Shown here one piece after another: positions 58,146 through 64,000 of a stretch of 64,000 nucleotides of DNA. Position 1 is the first letter of the stretch; each line of letters begins with the position of its first letter. This DNA comes from Inia geoffrensis (lineage: Eukaryota; Chordata; Mammalia; Artiodactyla; Iniidae), in assembly GCA_036417435.1 (NCBI GenBank), contig CM070904.1, positions 17,590,835 through 17,654,834 of the forward strand, given 5' to 3'. Both the position numbers and the translations under genes were made by a program. The notes under the pieces were generated by a model. The model was not told where the DNA came from and searched no databases. It saw only the letters and a list, made by a program, of their open reading frames with translations.

Positions 58146-59720
58146 TAAAGAAATGCTCCTGGTTGATGGCACAAAAACTCACAGTCCTAGTTGCAACATT
58201 CTAGTTTTGTGTATGTTGGTAAACTGTAAGTAAACCTAAAACATGCCTATAAGTACTACAAGCTTAAAACATTATGTAATTGTAAATGATTCAAGGAATG
58301 AAAACTGGGAAATAGCTTTATTTTTACTCAGAGAAATTTGGTTTCAGTGTTTTGTTTCCAATGTAATGCACTTCATAAGATAATGCAGCATTAATATTTA
58401 ATAATACAATTTTCTTTAACTTGTTTTTAATATAGTTTAATCTTTCTTAAATGTGCAATTTGCTCAGTCTTTGAAATAAACAGAGAGATTAGAAGCTTAT
58501 AAGCAAGGAATGTTTTGTGGTATGTTCTGAACTCAGTAGATACAATGTCATATATATGCACGTAAGATATATGTAAAATATATATAATAAGAAATTGAGG
58601 GATGGTAGGAAACGTATAATATCTCCTAAATTATAAAGACGTCTACATAGCACCTGCATCAAATGTCTTTCATAACCAAATCATATAGAATTCTTCCACC
58701 AATAAGATAGTATATATTTTATGTTGAACGCTTAGAAGTAATAAACCTTTTATTAAATAAAGTTTTTCAACATGGTTTCTAAAAGCTATTTTTGAGATTC
58801 TGCGTTAAAAACAATACTTTATAAACTAAATTATAACAAGTTTATGTATTAGTAAGGGAAAAAAGGAAGAATAACTTTTTTATGAGTTCATTAAGCATAC
58901 ATTTGAAAATTTTAATCAGGTTTGCTAGACCAAAGTTGAAATAAAAATAGTGAATCCTAATTTCTTTATGAAAACATTTTAGGTTAATGTTACATAAAAG
59001 TCAAATGTACCATAGGTATTTTACAAAAGGCATTTTATACATTACATATTTAATCGCAATTTTGACCATGAATTATTTCATCAAGAGGCTGCTATGTGCT
59101 GAACTGTAAGTGACTGGATTTCTACCAGAATGAGTTTTGCTGTTGTTGTTGTTTGTTTTTTTTATGCATAACTAATGCTGCCTCTACAGCCAAAGAGTTG
59201 TTTATAAAAATACACTTTTTAGTAATACTTCAGAAAGCGAGGTTATAGGTTTTTTCCTTGTTTGTTTTTGTTTTTGTTTGATTTCGTTTTTTTGGAGCCG
59301 AGGACTGTCAAACATTTTAGGAAATACTTTTCCCCATTGGACTCAGCAAAAGGGTGCCACCTGGTGGCAACGTGGGCAAATTCTAAACCAGGTCTGACTA
59401 AAAATGTACTTGTTTAGGAAGCCTTGAAAGTCTCATCATTACCAACGGCAAATGATACGAAATTTTTTTTTAAGTTCCTATGTACTTATCAAGGTATATC
59501 TGGTTCTTTTTACATTATTTTAATCAATAGAAGAGATATTAATTTAACTTTTAAATTTCAAGAGATATTATTTACATTTATAGTTGAAGCTTTAAACAAA
59601 TTCTTCACTTTATAATCACAGTAAATTTGTACACACACACATACATAATATTTGCAATTCTTCTGCATTATGCTAATCGGAGTGTGTTGAACTATAACTG
59701 TGTAGAGGTTAGAGGTGGAA
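58146..59720. other. Unique AT-rich sequence with CTCF-like site
   Basis: Only the motif at 59352 stands out. Confidence 0.4.
59352..59370 (-). promoter_or_regulatory. CTCF-like binding site, minus orientation
   Basis: The minus strand reads TTGCCACCAGGTGGCACCC. CCACCAGG and GGC fall at the correct positions of the CTCF consensus, with 14 of 19 matches by eye. The core is nearly palindromic (GCCACCTGGTGGC at 59356-59368), so the plus strand matches less well. Confidence 0.5.
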
Positions 59721-60058
59721 CTTTTTTTTAATTGATTTATTTATATTTTTTATCTTTGGCTGCATTGGGTCTTCGTTGCTGCTCGCGGGCTTTCTCTAGT
59801 TGTAGCAAGCAGGGGCTACTCTTTGTTGTGATGCACAGGGCTTCTCATTGTGGTGGCTTCTCTTGTTGCAGAGCACGGGCTCTAGGTGCACAGGCTTCAG
59901 CAGTTGTGGCTCATGGGCTCTAGAGCACAGGCTCAGTAGTTGTGGTGCGTGGGCTTAGCTGCTCCGGGGGCATGTGGGATCTTCACGGGCCAGGGCTAGA
60001 ACCCGTGTCCCCTGCATTGGCAGCTGGATTCTTAACTACTCTGCCACCAGGGAAGTCC
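59721..60058 (-). mobile_element. CHR-1-like SINE (older, long form)
   Basis: Antisense copy: T/ATTT tail, GGCTGCATTGGGTCTTCG, long body, ending CACCAGGGAAGTCC. An imperfect target duplication AGAGGTGGAACTTT / AGAAGGTGGAGCTTT flanks it (about 59707 and 60059). Confidence 0.95.
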
Positions 60059-60099
60059 AGAAGGTGGAGCTTTAGACTTAAATGAGCTTATTTTTCTTA

Positions 60100-60335
60100 A
60101 ATGCCATAGACTAGGGCTATGTCTCATCTCTACCACTTATGAAGTCAAGGTTGATCAAGTTGCTTAGTTTGTTTAATCCTCTGTGTTCTCATCTCTAAAA
60201 CAGGAATAACAACAAGACCTAACTCAAAAAGTTGCTTCGAGGATCAAACAGAAAAATGCATTCATTGAATGTTAACTTATCAACCCAAAGGACAGTACTC
60301 AGAACACGGCAAGCATTCAGGAAGTGATTTCCAAA
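60100..60335 (+). mobile_element. MIR SINE relic
   Basis: CTCATCTCTACCACTTATG, GTGTTCTCATCTCTAAAAC and GGATCAAACAGAAAAATGC are MIR landmarks. Confidence 0.8.
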
Positions 60336-62180
60336 CCTGTTAAGTTACAACTAGCCACTCAAGATTTTGTATCACTTGATGTAAAATGGATATTGATTAT
60401 ACGCTAAGTGGGAATGACTGTTTCTACCAATAGCAAGCATTTATTTTTAGACATTTTGTAATATGGAGTGTTATAAAAACAACAGAAGTAACTGTTATAA
60501 ACATTTATTTAATCAATGAAGCTTTAAAGGCAAGACTACTGAGATGATAAAAATATCTCCAATGATTCAGAACATTAATAAAAATATTCACTTCCTGTTA
60601 TTCTTGCTGCAGCTGCTCCCAGAGGAAGGGTACAGGGTCATGGCACCCTGTACCAGAGCAGATAAGATGAAACAGGGACGTCTGGCTCCCTAAAGGACCA
60701 TCACAACAACCAAATTATGTGGTTCATGACCATTTCACCCAGAGGAAAGACTATGGTCTTCCACAGCACTGTAAGTGGAAATGGGCATTTGATGGCATCA
60801 GGACAAGGCATCTTTGAGGTTTCATAAACATTTCTACCACAGAAAGTGCAGGACCTTTCTGACAACATTCAAAAGCTTAAATCACTCAAAATCAATACCT
60901 ACTAAGTGACTAGCTGGAACACGCCCCTTATTTAACCATTAAGTAAAACTTCATAAAGCTACAGTTTTAGATAAATTTGTGAATCTTTTTTTTTTCCCAG
61001 AAATATTGCAGAAACTTGAACAATCAATCATGTCTATATGGAGGTATTATATCTAGGACCACATGAGAGTTGTCTGACAACCGCAGAATTAGGTCACAAT
61101 GACTAATACTGTTAATAAAAATTTAGTAATCTTAGAAGAAACAGCTTAAGCACTGACAGCAATTGTCCACATCATCTGGTCATGGTTTCACATGTCAAGC
61201 TTTAGACAAAGAATAGACTACATATAGGTATTTTCTGGGAGTGCTTGGAAGACCTCCAATGGGATGCTGCCATGTATATTTCAGTCTTTCTTTTCCCTTG
61301 AGAAAGCAATCTCTTTCATTTTAACTCAAGCGTAATATGCATACCATTGACATTTTAAAATCATGTCAGTGCTCAGAAAGGCACTTTAAAAAACTCAATT
61401 GAAACAAGAGTTCTGCAAATGGCCACTCCTTGACTATTCGAAGTGACCATAAACAAAAATGCACGCTAACAAGAGAAACAACGGATTCAGACTTGAATCT
61501 CTGTCATTATATGAATTTTAAGTGCCAGATTCGTTGTGACAAAAGGCTTTGCTGTCCATATACTACTGGTCCACCATTTACATTTACATTTTCAGCTTCC
61601 GTGTGCTCTGCTTTGCTGCGTCTTCCCCACCTCCACCACCACCGAACTGTCTGCAGCACCTCAAGCAACCAGCTGGTGTCACAGGTTAGTGAGCAAAGAT
61701 CTCACGTGGGGACTCTCACCTGACTCATCATTCTTATTGGTAGCATCATTCCAAGAGCAGCAGGGAGGCTCAGTGGCTTGTTAATGAAGTTTAAGGGCTG
61801 TCAGTCTGAAAGAGGATATTAAACCCATGTTCCTCTCCTGAAATTATTTTTATAATCTGCTAACCAGCTGTTACTTTGTGGTGTGTGCAGGAGGGAGCAG
61901 GGAAAAGAGGTATGAGGGGAAGGGACATAAAGTGTAATACAAATGTTTTAATATTTTCATATTTATCTCAGGGTAGGGAGCAAAGAGGATGTTTAAGAAA
62001 ACAACTGCTTTGTAAAAACTGCAACATTCATCCCAGTAAAGGGATGGGGAGCTGTAGGCATTGAGTAATCCTCACCACCTGTGTGAAACATATGTGAGGG
62101 AAATGAGAAGGGGAGGGAAAAGGAGAAGAGAGAGGCCACGAGCCAGGAGCGATGACCAGGACTGGAATATTAATAACAGC
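60336..62180. other. Unique sequence left of the CpG island
   Basis: Contains the hairpin at 60613. No exon is recognised. Overlapping frames at 61430-61784 in two phases argue against coding. Confidence 0.4.
60613..60661. repeat. Short inverted repeat (stem-loop)
   Basis: Perfect 10-bp arms GGTACAGGGT (60629-60638) and ACCCTGTACC (60645-60654) enclose a 6-bp loop. Outer CTGCTC (60613) and GAGCAG (60656) can pair across an asymmetric bulge. Confidence 0.9.
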
Positions 62181-63390
62181 AGCCCTGGCGTCGCCTCCTC
62201 TGCCCCACCCCCGGCCACTCAGGACGATTTGGACAGCTCCCCTTCACTAGTTCCTCAATGCTTAGAATATGCGAAGAGCCGACATGCTACTGGAGCCTCG
62301 CTGTTTGCACCCCCTTCACCCATGTCTAGCAGTGAGCTAGGAGTGTCTCTGCCAGAAATGCGTCGGGCGGCCTTCAACAGTGCACTCGGGCAAAGGGACC
62401 ATCTCTGTACCCCGGCGCCTCCCTTCTCCAGCTCCCTAGTTATCCGCGGACCCAAGTGTAACCCTCTAGGTTCAGACTCTCTAATTCAGGTAAACGTGAC
62501 AGCATCTCGACCCGGCTTCTCACAGCCGCCCTCTTCTTTGCCAGGGCACCTCGGCGCTCCCGACCCTCCAACTTTGGGAAAAAGCGACACCAAACTCCCG
62601 AGTCACCCCAATCCAGGGACAGAAACGAGATGGAGATTCACAATATGGTTATGCTACAGATCCCCAAAGACCGAAACACAAAGGGGGTGGCCGGAGCGGA
62701 AAGACGGAAAAGCAATTAAAATAACCCTCAGCCAGCACAGGGCACCTCATCTCTGCAGACACAACACACCTGGACCCAGCAAATCACTAAAGCCAGTATC
62801 TTCCCAGTTCCCCCTAATTATGCCTTTTTGCTCCAAGCTCCGTTCCAAGCAGACCACCTCAAAGGTGTGCGCCCCCGTCCCCGTCTCCTCAAAGGAAAAA
62901 AGAAAGGAAAGGTAAAACTCTGCCGGCCTAAAGGTCATTCGCCTACTCGGGTAGGTTTGGCCAGCGCTCGTCTCACGAGCTACGTGAAGACAGGGCTCGA
63001 ACCCAGCAAGTGGACGCCTCCAGGCGCGCAGCAATTCCTCCAACGTGTGTTACTAGGAGCCAAGAGGCCCCCATTCCTTGGCCCCGGCCACTTCTCCCTC
63101 CCTCGCTCGGGGGCCCTCCCGCTGGGGTTCCCTGGGCCACCCCAGCCTTTACCTCTCTCCCCCCTTCCCCGCGGCTCTCCACCTTGCGCATCCTCTCGCC
63201 CGGCCCCGGAGCGCGCTCAGATGCTCTAACTTCCTGCGGAGTCCATGCATGAGCTGAGGAAGAGCCTTGGAACTGGGGCGGGGGGAGGGTGGGGAGAGAG
63301 AGGCGTGGGAGCCGAGCCCGGGAGGAGGGGCGGGGGGAGCGCGGCTTGCAGCCTCCCTCCCCTGGCGGGCCTGGCCACAGCTGCCAACTC

Positions 63391-63397
63391 TCACCTG
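63391..63397 (-). other. Consensus splice donor CAG|GTGA
   Basis: Minus-strand CAG|GTGAGAG matches the U1 5' splice site consensus at almost every position and closes the 24-codon frame in phase 0. Confidence 0.6.
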
Positions 63398-63466
63398 GTC
63401 CGCCGACTGAGCCTGGCTCGCCCTGGCTCCCGGGGTGGGCTGCTGCTCCGGCTTCATGGCTGTCAT
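63395..63466 (-). CDS. First coding exon of an unrecognised gene (partial, 24 codons)
   Basis: The minus strand opens at ATG 63466 with a G at -3. The frame starts MTAMKPEQQPTP, ends QSADQ, and stops being exon at a full consensus donor, GACCAG|GTGAGA (exon ends at 63395, intron starts at 63394), in phase 0. A second in-frame ATG (codon 4, GCCATGA) is also well placed. The peptide is short, Pro/Gln/Ala-rich and without a domain, as is common for first exons in CpG islands. Frames that read on past the donor are intron. Transcription would run leftward, making most of this window intron 1. I do not recognise the protein. Alternatives are an alternative promoter exon or a lncRNA exon with a chance ORF. 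Confidence 0.55.
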
Positions 63467-64000
63467 CACCGGCGGCCCGCGTTGGCGCTCAGTTCCTCGC
63501 GGGCACTTCAGACTCGGGGTCCGTCACTTGGCAGCGATCGCATGTCACAGGCGCCCGACGCTCTCCGAATTGGCGGAAGGGAAAGCGGCAGCGACGGGGT
63601 GGGGGGAGGGGAGCGATAGGGAAGGGAAGAAAAGCGGCACCAGGCAGGCTTCCCGCTTTGGCTACCGCAGACCCTCTAACTCCCCACTCCCCCCGCCCCT
63701 CACCACCCCAAAGCGTTGAGAGCCTTGCAGACCAGACACCAGCAAGAGACAAGTTAGTGGAGCGGCGAGCGTCGGGCGAGCGGCACCTAACCGCGCTCGA
63801 GCTTTGTCTCGCAGTCCCGGAGGAGCCCGGCTCGCATTCTACCGCAGTCCGCGCCCCCCGCCCGCCCCCCGGGGCTCCCCGCGCCGCGCTCAGCCCGCCA
63901 GGTGGAGCAGCCGGGCGCCGCGCTCCAGCATCTCCCCAGTAACCGCAACGCAGGAGAGAGCCCTGCGCCACGCGCCAGCTCCCCACAGGCTCGACCAAGG
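63467..64000 (-). promoter_or_regulatory. Presumed 5'UTR and core promoter of the minus-strand gene
   Basis: GC-rich, TATA-less sequence upstream of the ATG. A CRE half-site (CGTCA at about 63523) and several CCGCCC boxes occur. The transcription start cannot be placed from sequence alone. Confidence 0.45.

Larger units (their letters stand above)
62180..64000. promoter_or_regulatory. CpG island (shore from 62180, dense from about 62830)
   Basis: GC content and CpG density rise from about 62.2 kb and stay high to the window edge, with several GC boxes (for example GGGGCGGGGGG near 63276 and 63327). The rest of the window is CpG-poor and AT-rich. This is the usual setting of a vertebrate promoter. 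It contains the minus-strand first-exon candidate, and the island probably continues past 64000. Confidence 0.9.

Noticed and set aside
62061..62915. 284-codon plus-strand frame as a real gene
   Set aside because: Its first codon is TTG, not ATG. The composition is that of GC-rich DNA, no domain is visible, and several other frames in the island are also open.
63149..63394. Continuation of the minus-strand frame beyond the splice donor
   Set aside because: The frame stays open past 63395 only because the DNA is GC-rich. The consensus donor is a better exon end.
1..64000. CRISPR arrays, phage, operons, toxin or other bacterial systems
   Set aside because: The window is mammalian. Regular spaced repeats, operon-like gene packing and intact prokaryotic genes are all absent.

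Overview
This is a 64-kb piece of mammalian nuclear DNA, almost certainly from a cetacean. The organism call rests on the short interspersed elements. At least eleven near-identical ~200-bp tRNA-derived SINEs share the head 'CTTCCCTGGTGGCGCAGTGG' and a B-box of the form GGTTCGTGCCC, and they end in a GTGAGAGGCCCGCGTACCGC body plus poly(A). This is the CHR-type family that expanded in whales and dolphins. Older ~330-bp CHR-1-like copies and L1 3' ends of the cetartiodactyl type accompany them. There are no bacterial-style genes, no CRISPR array and no intact long coding sequence.

Layout. 1-3255: a decayed, 5'-truncated LINE-1 ORF2 with its 3'UTR. 3.3-30 kb: AT-rich unique sequence punctuated by SINEs, MIR and L2 relics, L1 3' ends and microsatellites. 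30.4-32.05 kb: an antisense Tigger1-like DNA transposon, split first by an old L1 fragment and later by a young SINE. 32-42 kb: mostly unique sequence with regulatory-looking motifs, plus a long L2 relic at 36-37.7 kb. 42-44 kb: old L1, an MLT1-like solo LTR and a younger L1 3' end. 44-60 kb: unique sequence with MIR, MER and SINE insertions, including a two-SINE composite inserted as one unit at 51.4 kb. 62.2-64 kb: a CpG island that runs off the right edge.

The one credible protein-coding feature is in that island on the minus strand. An ATG in fair Kozak context at 63466 opens a 24-codon reading frame that ends exactly at a consensus splice donor (CAG|GTGAGA) at 63395/63394. I read it as the first coding exon of a gene transcribed leftward. 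If so, the remaining ~63 kb is a large first intron (or overlaps further exons I could not identify). I do not recognise the gene. Sites that could act on it include a near-consensus RE1/NRSE at 14623, two strong CTCF-type sites in convergent orientation (33377 + and 59352 -), a perfect CRE at 39535, and a SOX/FOX-rich block near 35.3-35.7 kb.

I did not find a new biological system. The most unusual observations are the SINE-spacer-SINE unit flanked by one 14-bp target-site duplication, the inverted MIR pair at 13.2 kb, the perfect 24-bp palindrome at 27758 and the RE1-like site. Repeat family names are from memory of consensus sequences. Boundaries without a target-site duplication are accurate to perhaps 10-40 bp.
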